DNA from: Ceratotherium simum simum
Taxonomy: Eukaryota > Chordata > Mammalia > Perissodactyla > Rhinocerotidae
Assembly (NCBI RefSeq): GCF_000283155.1
Contig: NW_004454173.1
Coordinates: 4,340,913-4,404,912, forward strand
DNA: 64,000 bases
Direction of reading: 5' to 3'
A program made the position numbers and the translations under genes. Shown piece by piece: positions 50,516 through 63,389 of this stretch (the first letter of the stretch is position 1; every line of letters begins with the position of its first letter). The notes beneath the pieces were generated by a model. It searched no databases. It saw nothing but the letters and a program-made list of their open reading frames with translations, and had not been told where the DNA came from.

Positions 50516-53500
50516 ATGTTGTCTTTATTGGTTCAGCAGAGAGATTGCATGCATATGTGTTGGTCATGTTTATTTCTGAACATCTATATATATGGAGGTA
50601 AATATTCATTTGAGCATCTACATACACGTGGTATTGGAGGAAACTTATTAAAAGTAATATTGCCTATTTATGGTTTTAAGAATAGCCAATGAAGGCCTTT
50701 TTTTTGAGAATATCTGCTTTTTAAATTTGTGTATACTATGGTGTCTACGTATATGTCTGAATATGCTTTGTGTATTGACTGTTGCCAAATGGTACATGGA
50801 TTGTTCTGTATTTGCAACAATGGCTTTGGACCACTCTCTCTTGGAGAAAGCAGTGATATGATGGCCTAAAGTAGATAGTATCATAATTATTTAAATTTCT
50901 AAAAACCTTGAGTAAATGAAAAAGTGGCAAACTGAGCTAGATTTTGGAATGTTGGGCTTCATTCCCAGATCAAGTACTTTGAGGAATTCTCTCCTTTCTA
51001 TTTGTGAGGTTAAACAAGTTGCTTTCTTTTTCTTTCTCTTACTTTTCGTTGGCTGGTGCACAAACACCATAAAACCTGACAGAATGAGTTTCCTGTAGTC
51101 TAAGCCTCGCCATGGAAGAGAACGTGGAGGAGGTGACTTCTCATGCAGGATTTGGCCAGCATTCTCCTAGCAGTGTCCCTGGAGTGCCATGTGTTGGCAG
51201 GACGACAGGAACCCCACAAGGCCAACTTCTGCCTGGACTTTGGCCTGAGGAACAAGTGGGAGCCAGCAAAACTGCTTCTCCACATACTGCAGTGCCCACC
51301 TGTCCAGCCCGGGGGAGGGGGGCAGTGCACCCTGGAGGGCAGTGGAGAAGGGGATGTGGCCCCATGTTATCTCACACACCTCCCTAGCCCTGTTCCCCTG
51401 ATGGCAGGTGTGCTTGCTTCTTGCTATTGACTTTCTTCTTTTCTTTGTTTTTTCAAAGGGCCCATTATTTAAAAAATGCTTTTGTTCTATTACTCAGAAT
51501 GCAGCCAAATTAGAAGGGAATCAATTACTAGCATACTATTTTGAAATCTTCAAATAGAAATTGTGAAAAGTTATTTCTGTCCATATCTTCTTATTTTCTT
51601 GTAATAGAACCATGATGTTTAGTCTTTATGCTATTTAATTAAAGCCATTATAAGTGCTAGGAGTATTTTATGATACCCTGCTGATTTCTTTAAGTCATCA
51701 GGCTGGGATATGAAGAGTAGTTTTTTAAATTTATATTTTAAAAGTTAAACAATGTGAGTCCTTAATCATAGGTCCCACCAATATCCCTCAGAATTTAAAA
51801 ATCTTTTAATACTTTTAATAATCACAAAATACTTTTGATAATCACAAAATACTTTTAATAATAAAAAAATTTAATACCAAAGGTTGAAAAAAAAATGGAT
51901 CCTGTTACAGTAAGTCCTTTTACTCTGTTTTAATTTTGGTATGTTTTATAAATGCACCAATGTAGGGTATTTCTTAAAATTCTGTTCTAACTGACTCCAA
52001 GTCCTATGGTTAGGTAAAGAAAATTATCACCCTAAGGAAAACAATTCACACTCCTTTGTTCATCCTCATATTTTGTTGTGGATGCAAAAATCTTCTCAAG
52101 CTTATTATACTCACAAACAAATAAGTAATGTTTCCAAGATTCTGGGAACATCTAAAGGCCAAGATCTTGGCACAGCATTACAGAGCAAACAGGGAGCTAA
52201 GGCTGTAGCAGCGATCGTGGTCAATGAAGACGTCATTGTCAGTACTCTCCAAAGGTCTGTTTGATTTGGATCAGCATGGGTGGTAGAAAAAAGGCCTCAG
52301 GAATAGTGCAATAGCTACCTGGATATAGGAAAGTCAACTAATAGTAATGTATCTTGAGAGGGATTTTTCTGGAAAAAAAAAAATACCTGCTTGTTCTTCA
52401 ACAGTGTAACATATATTTGTTGGAAATTGTATGTGCTGGGAGGATTAGCTTATGTCATATTGCAAAAAAAAAAAAAAAAGGTGATGAGGAGAGACAAGTA
52501 GAAGTCCCAAAACTATAATTACGAAGCCAGCAATTATGGACCTGTAAGTGGAGTTATCTGGATCTTTTCCACAGATCCAAAGTGTTATTGGTAAGCGTTC
52601 GTTTTCAGCAATATAGATATTGTGATGTTTTAGAAAAGTTGAGTTGATAGGGCTGAGAAAGTTTGAAGATATAGATCAGGAACACAAAGGCCAATAACTG
52701 GGCCATGTCCCTATCCCAGTGACCCAACTTCACAGAGCACCCGAGCAGCCTCAAGTCTTTCTGTGCATCGTTGCCATTAGATGAGGATGATGTTAGAGAT
52801 CTAATCAAAGATATATAGAAATAAGCCAGATTTAACTCGTTCACAATTTTAATTGTTAAGAATTTGTTATAAATCTGTATAGTAGTATCTGGGGAAAAAG
52901 TATGATAGAAGGAGTATGATCTTTATAATGGTAAGTTCATTCTATATTATATATTATAAACTAATGAATGGATATTATGTCCTGTTTTTTAAAATATACA
53001 AACAAACCATAATCATCTTCCATTTAGAAGTATTACCTGAAAAGGGGTTATTTTATAATGTAACCTTTTAAAGAAGATATTTTGACATTTCTCTCATCTA
53101 AATGAAATATTCCCTAGATGGTTGAACCGTTGGAAATAACCCTAACCTGTGGTTGTCGCTTGTACACAAAAGTGTGTGTGATTAAAGCCAGAAAGGGACA
53201 TTGCTTGAGAAATCAGACCCAATTTTCTCATCCTTGGATTAAAGTATGATGGAACCTAAATGAATCACCTACATATTGATGATGCCCTAGATCCTTGAGT
53301 ATCATCTAAGACACAGAAATCCCTGTAATACCCTGTCGCACCAAGACTTGAACTCAAAAGCTGCAGCAGAGGGTCCTCGGGGGACTTGAGGACAGAGTAA
53401 AAGATGCAAGGACTAGAATCTTCTTACAGTATCTTCCCTCAAAAGAGGTTTTCAAAGTGGAAGAAAAACATTATATAATTGTTTTATTATTAACTGTGCT

Positions 53501-53956
53501 TTTAAAAGTTAATATAAAAAAATCAAAGGCTCTTTTAAAATACTCTAGCAAAAGCTACAGAAACTTTAAAAGGGGTTGTTTATAAATAGAAGCTGATCCA
53601 TTTTTCAAAACACTAGGGTTCCTTTGACTGAAGAGTTAAAAGCCGGTCTAACAGGTGAGAGAAAATTTCAAAAAAAGTTTTGCTTATAGAAGAATGAAAA
53701 ACCAAAGTTCAGTTATTAAGTTCAGAGCTTAAAACAGGTAAGTTCACTGGTGGTATTTGTACTTAGTGACTGTTTTTATTTAGCATGTCATAATTTTTCT
53801 TTAAAATTATAGCATATTCCTTCAACTGTACCTACACGGTTTTTATATTTTTCTTTCAATGATCAGAATTTTAACCAGTTCTTTGAGGTGCAGGATTGTG
53901 CCTGGTTATAGTGAGTGTCAAACTGGGTCATGAGGCCACGTTAGTGGACACTGACC

Positions 53957-53958
<2 letters not shown>
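50516..53958. other. Intergenic, downstream of TMEM260
   Basis: No gene seen. A GC-richer island at 51100-51420 gives overlapping 70-95-codon frames on both strands without homology I can recognise. Contains the 20-bp minisatellite and a 16-A run near 52464. Confidence 0.5.
51809..51863. repeat. 20-bp minisatellite, 2.75 copies
   Basis: Units ATACTTTTAATAATCACAAA, ATACTTTTGATAATCACAAA, then a partial ATACTTTTAATAATA. Confidence 0.9.

Positions 53959-53998
<40 letters not shown>
53959..53998. repeat. (GT)20 microsatellite on the ERE tail
   Basis: Twenty uninterrupted GT units adjoining the 3' end of the reverse ERE, so derived from or inserted at its tail. Likely polymorphic. Confidence 0.95.
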
Positions 53999-54001
<3 letters not shown>

Positions 54002-54223
54002 CCAGCCCTGAGCTAACATCTGCCAATCCTCCTCTTTTTGCTGAGGAAGACTGGCCCTGGGCTGACATGCGTGCCCATCTTCCTCCACTTTATATGGGAC
54101 ACCGCCACAGCATGGCTTGCCAAGCGGTGCGTCGGTGTGCACCCAGGATCTGAACCTGCGAGCCCCGGGCCGCCGCAGCAGAGCGCGCGCACTTAACCGC
54201 CTGCGCCACTGGGCCGGCCCCTG
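53999..54223 (-). mobile_element. ERE SINE, reverse orientation
   Basis: Reverse complement of the ERE head at the right end (CACTGGGCCGGCCC, about 54208-54221) with the body GCCAATCCTCCTC and CATGGCTTGCCAAGCGGTGC. Its 3' tail lies on the left as the (GT)20 tract at 53959-53998, that is (CA)20 on the element strand. Short flanking matches GACCAG at 53953 and 54224 may be the target duplication. Confidence 0.9.
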
Positions 54224-54451
54224 GACCAGCTTTTTTTAATGAAATAGAATAAAAAATATCATAATGCATCTGTGGCAACAAGGGTAAGTACTGTTTCAAG
54301 AAATTTTCAGTTTCATTTCGTGTGTGTGTAACATATATCTCATACTATGTGTGTATATATAACACATTTACATATAAATCTATAAATGTATGTGTACTAG
54401 GTCACAACATAAAATGTACTTATCGTTGGTCACAGTAAAAAATAAATTTGA

Positions 54452-54667
54452 GGGGCCAGCCCGGTGGCGTAGTGGTTGAGTCTGTGTGCTCTGCTTCAGT
54501 GGCCTGGGGTTCCTGGGTTCGGATCTCAGGTGTGGACCTACACACTGCTCATCAAGCCATGCTGTGGCAGCATCCCACATATTAAATAGAGGAGGATTGG
54601 CAACAGATGTTAGCTCAGGGCCAATCGTCCTCACCAAAAATTAATTAATTAATAATAAATAATAAAT
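54452..54667 (+). mobile_element. ERE SINE, forward
   Basis: Begins GGGGCCAGCCCGGTGGCG and ends in AATTAATTAATTAATAATAA and AATAAATA tails. Target duplications AAATAAATTTGA lie at 54440-54451 and 54668-54679. It stands about 230 bases from the reverse ERE, so the two point away from a shared spacer in head-to-head order. Confidence 0.9.
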
Positions 54668-54764
54668 AAATAAATTTGAAAGCCACTGGCCTGGGAGAAC
54701 TTACCCAACTTTATTGAATGTTAATACCAAAAAGGTTAGTAAGGGATCATCTAGTATAACTAGC

Positions 54765-54890
54765 ACGATTAATCTAGTTTGATAAATGAAGAAACTGAGG
54801 CCTACTCTAAGTGAGCGACTTAATGTCACACAGCTAGGTGGTGGCAGAGCTGGGAGTAGAGCACACGCGTCGTGGCTCAATCTGGTATAC
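54765..54890 (-). mobile_element. MIR fragment, reverse
   Basis: GATAAATGAAGAAACTGAGG, TTAATGTCACACAGCTAGGT and GGCAGAGCTGGGAGTAGAGC are the reverse-complement MIR core. Confidence 0.8.
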
Positions 54891-56472
54891 TTTCCCCTCT
54901 TGCATCACAGTTAAATGAAACCAGCTACATTTCACTGTCAACTTTATGTCACATTCAAGTCCCCAAGTAATGTGACCATATTAAAATTATGATAAACTTT
55001 TATAGAGGTAAGTGGTGTGTGAAATCAAGAACTGTGTCTTAGGAAATTGTTTAAAAGCCGTACATCAAACTTCTTTCTTCCCCTCCTCCAAACCTCTGGA
55101 CAATAATTTCTCTTTTTTCCTTCCCTTTTAGACAGGGCCAGTTGTATCCCTGGCTTTTGACAGAAAATTTCCCTACCCATTTGGACTAAGAAATATACAT
55201 TCAAATTAAAAGGTTTTAGTGTGATAAGAAAAAGTCATTTTGAAATCTAGCAACTTATTAGCATAAATTACATACCAGCTGAATCAGCTACTGAAAGCTC
55301 CATTGAAAAATGTTGTACTGGTTGTATATTCCTTTCCCTCCTAAGCAGGGTTCAAAACATAATAGTATTTCCATGTTTTGCAGAAGGAAATGTGTCCCAG
55401 CTCCACTGGGATGTTCACTGATTTGGAACTTGGACTTTTCCTCCCAGAAACCAAGACCATCTGGAGCCAGTGTCAATGATTGTCCTGTTTGGTTCAGCCA
55501 CTCTATTAAAAATTTTTAAGTGTCCAGAAAGACAGAGGCCTCTTTGAAGACCTAAATGTCTGGTTTCCTAATTATGACCCTTACCAATTTGGTGTTTAGG
55601 TGATAATGATTTCTTCCAAATTTTGCTCTTGAGTCATAAGTGTGATTTGTAAAAATATATAACAATAATAATAATAACAATTATTAATGTTCTTATAACA
55701 ACTAATCCCATTCAATATCCATTGAATGGCTTCAATGATCTGAAATCACCTAAATTTCCTGCATTTACTGTCAGAGTTGGAAGTAATTTGACCCTTCATC
55801 TTTGGGAGGCAAATAAATTTGGTGTCACTCATGAGACAAAGTCTCCTTCTGATGTGACAACACAAGCCAGGCTGTCGCACTCTGTGCATTTGACAAAGAT
55901 GACCTCTTTCACAGGTTAGCCTTTATGTGACAGTACTGTTCTCCTTTTACATGTCCCCTTGTGAACAAATAGTTGATCAACTGAGCTTAAACCTGTTGAA
56001 TACGATGAGCTAATTTGTACAAAGTAGGTGTGTGAACCTATACAAGAATCAAACAAAACCAGAACTTTGTATTAAAGCAGTTTTATGAGAGTTCATAATT
56101 GTGCTTCTACTGTCCTGTGAAGCACATGACCTGCTTGAAATTTTGGTAAGATAGAGATCCAATGTTCTTTTTTTATTAAAATGCTGCTGGATTAAACAAA
56201 TACCATAACAAACACGTTCCCCTCCCCCTGAAGCTCCTGTAACAGTGTGCATGTCCTGCAGGAGCTCCTGCGACCTCCCGGGACAGAGGGCAACTCTAGT
56301 TCTTACTGCCTGCCTGAAGAAGCACGCGCAAGGATGTTTGCCTGGTGTGTTCATTTTGTCCCTAAAAGAGCAAAGAGCAGAAACCTAGTCCTTCCCAACT
56401 CTTTGGCTCATGTTCGCAGGGTTACAGGCTGTTCCAGAAAGCATAGGCCTTCTAGATCACAGTAGAAGCACC
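54891..56472. other. Intergenic, nothing named
   Basis: Mixed-composition sequence without recognised repeat or gene. Frames below 105 codons only. Confidence 0.5.
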
Positions 56473-56697
56473 CTATAGTGTAGTGTTTAGAGCTAGACCC
56501 CCAGCTCTGCCTCTTACCAGCTGGATAACCTCAAGCAAGTGTCTGTGTGTGTTAATTTCCTTTTCTGTGGAATGGGTATATGACAGACTGAGCTCGTGTG
56601 TCTGTAAGGACGAAATGGGTTGATATATATAAAGTGCATTGAACAGTGGTACGTGGTACGTACCACCTGCTCCCAGTACTGGCTGTTTTCATTAATA
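56473..56697 (+). mobile_element. MIR SINE
   Basis: TATAGTGTAGTGTTTAGAGC, CAGCTCTGCCTCTTACCAGC, AATTTCCTTTTCTGTGGAAT and AAAGTGCATTGAACAGTGGT are in MIR order. It contains a perfect 14-base palindrome at 56653-56666. Confidence 0.8.
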
Positions 56698-56977
56698 TGT
56701 CAGTAAAACCACTTCTCATCTTGTTTATACACCTGACTAAATAAGTCTTCAGATCCTGCTGGTGCTTTGCTTCTCTCTTGTATGTTTTAAAAAGTCCTCA
56801 CTAAATATGCATCTGGAAAACTTAACTCAATTTAAATTACAGTGATAATTATAAATAATGTGTTATGTAAATTATATGGAAAACTGGCAATTCTAAGAGA
56901 ATAACCAAGAAGCACTGAGCAGATGAAGAAATGAAATCAGTCCCATCAATAAAGGAAACACATCTCAACCTGCAAGT

Positions 56978-56980
<3 letters not shown>

Positions 56981-57022
<42 letters not shown>
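56981..57022. repeat. (CA)21 microsatellite
   Basis: Twenty-one uninterrupted CA units; likely polymorphic. Confidence 0.95.
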
Positions 57023-57023
<1 letters not shown>

Positions 57024-57404
57024 GATCCGTTCCATGCGACCCCATCACCATGACTGCCCTTCCCTCTTTCTACTGGTTCCCCAAACCACAGTCCACCCAG
57101 AAAGAGGCTTCAACCCTGCTACTATTTGCCTCCTCTCCCCAAACTTAGATTTTGCTGTCTATACATTTGATCTGATTCTACTTTCCCCCGAACAGTGTCG
57201 ATTTCGGTGGTCCCAGGAACTTCTCAAATAGTCTTCTCCCAACACAGCTTCTCCAGGCGCTTCGAGGACTGATGGGACAGAAGGGTTGGAGTCCTGAGCT
57301 CAGGGCCACCACTGGTCTTTCAAAACCATGCTGGGGGACCAGGTCGTGGGTTCCCAAGGGGGGATGAGTGGAGTGCCCATCAGTATGTTTTGTAAATGAA
57401 TACT

Positions 57405-57560
57405 CCATTCACTCACTGATTTTTTTATTCACTTAATCAATAAACATTTTTGGAGCTTCTACAATGTGCCAGGCCCAGGTCCTAAGTTTTCAGAGGGGGA
57501 GGGTGGGAACCAAACAGACAAGGGCCTGTCCCGGACAGAGCTTCCATTCTAGAGGGGGGA
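57405..57560 (-). mobile_element. L2 3' end, reverse
   Basis: CATTCACTCACTGATTTTTT, TTTTTGGAGCTTCTACAATG, TGCCAGGCCCAGGTCC and GAGCTTCCATTCTAGAGG are the reversed L2 terminus. Confidence 0.8.
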
Positions 57561-57678
57561 AAGCCAAAATACAAGTCCTAAAAATCTGCCCCAGGATCCT
57601 TTTTCACCACCACATGTAACCCCACGGGGGAGGTCTAAGCTGCTTCTCCATGTTACAGATGCTGATTGAGAAATGTTT

Positions 57679-57716
57679 ACCACCACCACCACCACCGCCC
57701 CCCGCCCCCAGCCCCA
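57679..57716. repeat. (ACC)n and C-rich tract
   Basis: Seven ACC-like units followed by C runs (GCCCCCCGCCCCCAGCCCC). The opposite strand is G-rich with four runs of three or more. Confidence 0.8.
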
Positions 57717-58289
57717 GCAACACAAGTTAGCAGGTTTCCTACCCGGGGAGCTGTCTGCATCTCATTCTCAGGTTATCTAGAGCCTGCTAAATCCACAAAG
57801 GGCTGCTCCCCACCACGAACCCATCACTTTACCCACACTTCCACTATGATCCTCCTCATCTCACGCCCCTCTCCCTACCAACATCCATAGTACTCTGCTT
57901 CCATTGGCTACTCCTTGTCTGTCGGTGGATCTCAATAGCACTGGATTGCAGAAACACTAGCACTGTCTACCTATAGCAGAGAAGTGCTCTCACTTCTCCC
58001 ATCGCCTCCCATAGTAAGGGAGAAAGGAGGGACAGGTAAGGGAAGCGTGTCAAGTGCTTTCAGGCTCCATGCCCAACTCTCCTGAGACCCGCCACTCAGG
58101 TTCCCAGAGGTGCACTGATTCGTCCAGGCCCTTAGCACGTGCCCTTGCTCAACTTCATTGCTGGAAAAGAACAGGTCCCACTTCCACAAAGCAATGAAAA
58201 GGAATCAGTGCTTCTGTAGTATTCTCGCCAAAAATAACCTCAGTTTAATCATGAGAAAACATCACACAAACCCAAATTGAGGGACACTC

Positions 58290-58648
58290 TATGAAATACC
58301 TGACCAGTACTCACCAAAAGTGTCAAAGTCGGGAAAGACAGAGAGCATCCCAGAGTGAAGGGGACTAAGGAGACATGACAGCTAAGTGCAATGTGGGATC
58401 CAGGGTTGAATCCTACCTAGAACAGAAGAAAGATATTAGTGGAAACATTGGTGAAATTGGAATTCAAGTCTGTAGTGTAGCTAATAGTATTGTACTGATG
58501 TTAGTTTCCTGGTTTTGATAATTGTACTACAGTCATGTAAGATATTAAATTAGGTGAGATCGAGTGAAGGGTATACAGGAAATTTGAACTATTTTTGCAA
58601 CTTTTCTGTAATTCTAAAATTATTTCAAAATAAAAGGGTTTTTTAAAG
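58290..58648 (+). mobile_element. Ancient L1M 3' end
   Basis: Runs AAGGAGACATGACAGCTAAG, GTGCAATGTGGGATCCAGG, AGTTTCCTGGTTTTGATAAT, ACAGTCATGTAAGATATTA, CAACTTTTCTGTAATTCTAA and ends AATTATTTCAAAATAAAAGG, the standard order of an old L1 3' terminus on the plus strand. Confidence 0.75.
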
Positions 58649-61499
58649 AAATTTTCCTTAAGGCAAAGCACTCCTTTTCCCTCTTACTCCTTGTCATTCT
58701 TTGTTGCCTGCTTTAAGCCTCAAGATGAGCAGTAGATAGAACAGTGGTCTTCACTATTTGGGCGCACCAATGATCAAAAAGACAAGATCCTTAAGGCCAA
58801 AGGCCACAGGCCTGCCACCATCCCCACCGTTAGGGTGGGTGGTCCTCGTTGGCCCTGGACCTGAGCCCCCTCCTTGCGGCTGCCCAGTGGGACCTGGGTG
58901 AGGATGGGCATCTCCAGGGGCCCGAGGCTCTGTTTCCAGAGTCTTAGGGTGGCTCAGCAGAGGTCTGTGGGATTAAATTCCACGCAAACCCACTGGACTC
59001 ACACCCGGTTTGAAGACAGCGGGATCTGGTCTTGGATTATTCCTCTGGTCTGGGCTTCTCTCTTCAGGCAGTCACTACAGGAGAAGAGGAAGTGAAGGCG
59101 AGCACCCTTAATACCCTAATTCTTTCCAAAGATGATTCAGGTTTTTGTAGCTTCATTAGCATTTGCAGATAGCAATACATTTTAAGTGGCATTATGCTAA
59201 GTAATTATTCTTACAGGATGTAAAATTAAACACATTTTACTCAGCATGAAATTATTCTTGCCACGTACTGGGTTTGGTGACAGCTTGAGTGTTTGGACAG
59301 TGGGTTGCAAGAGGGAGAGAAGCAATCTATGTATTAAAAAAAAATCCAACACAAAATATTTCACCAAAGGTAAGTCCTTGTAGCAAAATAATTTTGGCTG
59401 GATGAAATATTAAACCTGCTACTATAAATTTCATGCCTTGCATTCGTAAAGCAGATGCAGAGTGATGATGCCAAAAATTAATTGGAAATAATGCAACTAG
59501 CCTTGTAAACTCTGTCCAGTAGAGGGTGTAGCAGATAAGCGTTGTGTGCGTTGGTGACTTAGCCTCTGATAAGGCTTGTTTGTAATTGCTTCTGTAAAGA
59601 TATGTAGCAACATGCTTGCATGCTTATTTACATTTAGGAATGTGGTTCGGAATAGGAGGTTTAGATTTGTAACTTTGTTTTTGTCTGTCAATACATGGGA
59701 GACTTTTGGTTGTTGCAAGCATTATATTTACCAATGCACAATGTTAAATTGCTGGATTTAATTGTTACAGTACAGTGAATTATTCTATTATTTCTTACTT
59801 TTTTATCCTAAGGAAAATTCAAACTTTCCAGGCTTTAGGGCAGGATAAAATGGCTCTGAGCATGTCGACGTCTCAAGAGCACATTATTTTCTTATTGGAT
59901 TGTATTAACTTTACAGATGGAAATTTGAAGGAGAATTAGAAGGCTTAGAGATGGGAAATTTGGAGAAGAAAAGAATAATGTCTTAAGATTTCTGGAGAGG
60001 TTAACTGGTAAGTCATTTTGAAAGCTGCTGATGCTAATTCTCATAGCAAGAGACACAGCAGACCCTAAAATTATCAGGAACGAGGCATAGAATTGCTAAG
60101 AAGGAAGAGAATCTTGTGTCACACTCAGAATTGCCAAAGGATTATTCAGGTTTCCTCCCTCTCTCCCTCTCTCTCTCTCTCCTCCCCCACTGCCCCACCC
60201 CATCTCAATACCTGTTATAACTGGCACAGATTTTTATTGTGTAAACTCCCAATAGGGCAACTTTCCACCATCTTGGCAGAGGGTGTTTGGTGTTTCTCTT
60301 AATTTAAAAAACAAACACAGTCTCCTGCCTCAGATGCACATATTGGACCCGAGATGACAGCAACATGACATATATAAACAAACATCCACCCATAAGCACT
60401 CTAATTTGAGCTGAAGGGGAAGCTGTGGGAATAAAACACAACGTAATGAAAACTAACAGACAACAATGCTAAAGGAAAAGGCGCAGGCCTACCTCCTGCC
60501 AGGGAATCGGCCATTTCCTGAGGCTCAGGCAGCTGGGAGTGGGTGTCCTGTCCATGCTGCATGATCAGACCCTCGGCCGGGCACCAGCCAGCGGGTCTGG
60601 AATCCTGGGTGTCGCTTCCCCTCTGGAGCTCTTCCTCAGGATTTTGGAGCTTCCACACAATCCTCAGATCAGAGGCTCCCCGTTGGGAAAATGGGCTGAG
60701 GAAGAAATTCACCTGAGCTGGTCTCTGGGTGGGACACCAGGAACCCAGGCTCAGGGGTGGCAGGAGACTTGCTCTGTGCCCTTTTTAGCTTTGAATTTTG
60801 TACCATGAGCAAGTATTGCCTAATCTTAAAATCGTAGAGAAGTAGAACCTGGACCTACAGATAAGGAGTGACTTGCCCATTCCTGGACCCGTTCTTGTTG
60901 TCAGCTTCTCTCTCCCAGCCACATGAATGACTCTCTCCCGCTCGTGCTTTTCATATACGAATAATGATCCTTTCTCTCGGGGATTTACTCTACTGCAGAT
61001 CTTGTTATCATTTCTCTTTTGGAACTGTAGTTTGTATTACATTGTTTCTTTACAAATGGACTCCTCCTGTGTGTATGTGTATGTGGTGGGTGAATAGTGG
61101 TGGTGAAGGGCTCCTGCAGGAGGGGAGGGAGGAAAGAGAGAGACAGCATGGAGAGAACAGGAGAGGCCAATTTTCATTAGAAAGGTTGTGGCGGAAGAAT
61201 CCGACCTGTAGGCTTAAAAATTTAGGGTTGAGTTTTAGGATGAGTTCAAGTCTAATGTGAAAGTTGGGGTCTACAGAGCTCTGCCTCCATCCATCCCTCA
61301 CAATCCTGTTGGTGGTACTGCCACAGAAAATTGTATACACACCCAAAATGGCGAGAGCCCTGATTTGGCTCCTACAAACAAAAATTTGCTGCCAATACAA
61401 ATTCTAAACCTTGCCTCTCTTCTTAGATAGCTCCTTCCTCTTGACTTAAAATCTTTCTAATCAGAAACTATATTTAATATTGCAGATAAGTACTCCCAT
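58649..61499. other. Intergenic block poor in recognisable repeats
   Basis: Nearly 2.9 kb with only a CT tract that I can name. The middle (59130-59790) is AT-rich, complex and carries homeodomain-like cores (TAATTA, AGTAATTATT). No coding gene: frames reach 116 codons but lack domains. Candidate non-coding regulatory DNA (inference). Confidence 0.4.
60152..60187. repeat. (CT)n / pyrimidine tract
   Basis: CCTCCCTCTCTCCC followed by CT units. Simple sequence. Confidence 0.85.
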
Positions 61500-61890
61500 T
61501 GTATATCAGTCAGGGTCCCGTGGCAAAGAACAGAATCCATTCCAGCTAGTTTCAGCAGACAGGGACTTATTACAAGGTATTACATGGCTCACAGAATTAC
61601 TGGGAGAGCTGCAGAGACAGGCTCTTGGTTTAGCTTTTCCAAGATAACCTCACTCTGCTGCTCTGCAGAGCCCAACCACCAGCAGAGCTGAGGCTTCTAC
61701 AGCCAGGAAGCCCTTTGCCCAAATGGGAAGTTACTGCTCCTGCCCCAGATCCAGAACTGTGGCACCTCTGCCACCCTCAGGAAGCCACCATGGTCAGGAA
61801 GTCCCTGCAACAGCTACAACCAGAAGCCCCCAAGTGCCCACTGGAGCCCATACCAGCAGATGGCTGACCCACCACTGCCTTCAACACACA
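61500..61890 (+). repeat. Second copy of the unnamed repeat seen at 6226/7287
   Basis: ATCAGTCAGGGTCCCGTGGC, TTTCAGCAGACAGGGACTTA and GGCTCACAGAATTACTGGGA match the order of the repeat split at 6307/7287. It then turns GC-rich. Family unassigned. Confidence 0.45.
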
Positions 61891-63389
61891 CAAGGCTAGT
61901 GGTCAGACACAGCAAAACTAAATGTGCGTGACTGTGCTTGCCCCAAAAAGAACAGAAACGGGGGCTATGTCTCACTCCTGCCTACCAGGTCCCAGGTGAA
62001 TGCATCTGAATGGCTGAACCTCGCTCATATCCAGAACCCCAGCTGCAAGGGCGTCTGGGAAATACAGTTTTCATTTCCCAGCCTCTGCAGTACAGAAGGC
62101 ATTGTAGAAGGCGAGTGGAGTAAATGTTGAACCTCAATACACTGTACCTGCTACACTTTAAACAACTACAGAGATGAAAACATGGTTTTTTCAAAAAGCT
62201 TATTTACAAACTGTACACAAGAGCAAATCGTCTCTTTTGAACTAAAAATAAATGCTCATTCAGAAATGGACAAATCAGTAAAGCAGGATTGTTCCAACAA
62301 GAATTTATAGGTACGGAGGTCGACACAAAAAAAGGCAGAGAGGGAGTGGGAATTCTTTGATTTCCTCAATCCCAGCAATAGAAGAATCAGCAACAGTCAG
62401 TGCATTGCATCTGTGCTACTATCTAGGGCACGTTGGTCAGTACACGAGAACACGGAGCAGGAGAGAAAAAGGCAGCTGATTTTACCCACTAATGACAGGA
62501 AAACTGGGGGCCTGCCCTGCGGTGAAGACCGGGGCTGAGAAAGGACAGTTTCATCATCAGTGGAGTGGGGTAAAGCAGAGCGGTCGTGGCCAGCCTTCAG
62601 GAATTGGGTCTGCATGTGTGAGCCAATGGAGTCAGTGTGCTTCCAAAAAGATCAGAGGAACGCTTTCCTACAGAAAAGACACAGAACCGACGTCAGAACA
62701 TCTCCCAGTTTTCCGTGATCATTCGAGAAGCCATCTTAGCACAACTAGGGCGGGCGAGAGTGGAAGCAGATCCTTGGACGCTGCTGGAGGGCAGAGTAGG
62801 AAGTGCTGCTCAAGTGTCGGAACTGGGACAAAGTTGTTTATGCTACAGGAAAAAAGCAGCTTAACAAAAGAACTTCTGGGAACTCAAAATCAAATGACCC
62901 AAGAAAGTACAAAGCATACACTGTTCCAAGCCTTTCAGACGCTGGAAGACCACTTATAAAGAAAAGCATAACCTACCACGGAATAACAGAGAGCACACAT
63001 TGCAGAAGAGACGGGAGGTGGATAGGAGCAGAAAGACAAACGGAGATCATCCTGTGGGGAACCCTCTCAAAGCCTCCTGCAATTTACCCTGGAGACTCAG
63101 AAGTCCAGCTGAGCACCTAGCATGAAGCAGGTAGCTGAGTCCCAAGGGCCATGCCGAGAGTGGTTCCCTGATGTCACCGGGTGAAGTTCAATGGCTTGGG
63201 CCTTGAGGAGAAGCAGAGTTAACTGCTCTAAAGTTTTGAGTTACTTGTGACCTTCAGCGTAGACATTAACTTTTTTCATTTATTTACTTATTTAACGGGT
63301 TTTTAAAAAGTCCTATATGTCAGGTAATATGAAATCATAGGTATGGTACTGTAGGGGGTTGATAGTTTTAAGAGGGCTAAATCGAAATA
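61891..63389. other. Intergenic, with a 155-codon orphan frame
   Basis: No repeat named. The frame 62492-62959 (155 codons) is the longest unexplained one here but has low-complexity Ser/Gly/Gln composition, two overlapping rival frames and no promoter or splice context, so I do not call it a gene. Confidence 0.4.

Noticed and set aside
51100..51430. GC-richer island with overlapping frames, possibly a CpG island or retrocopy
   Set aside because: CpG is sparse, frames run on both strands, and I recognise no parent gene, A-tail or duplications.
62492..62959. 155-codon forward frame
   Set aside because: Composition is low-complexity, two other frames of 75 and 105 codons overlap it, no domain or splice context is visible, and nothing supports transcription.
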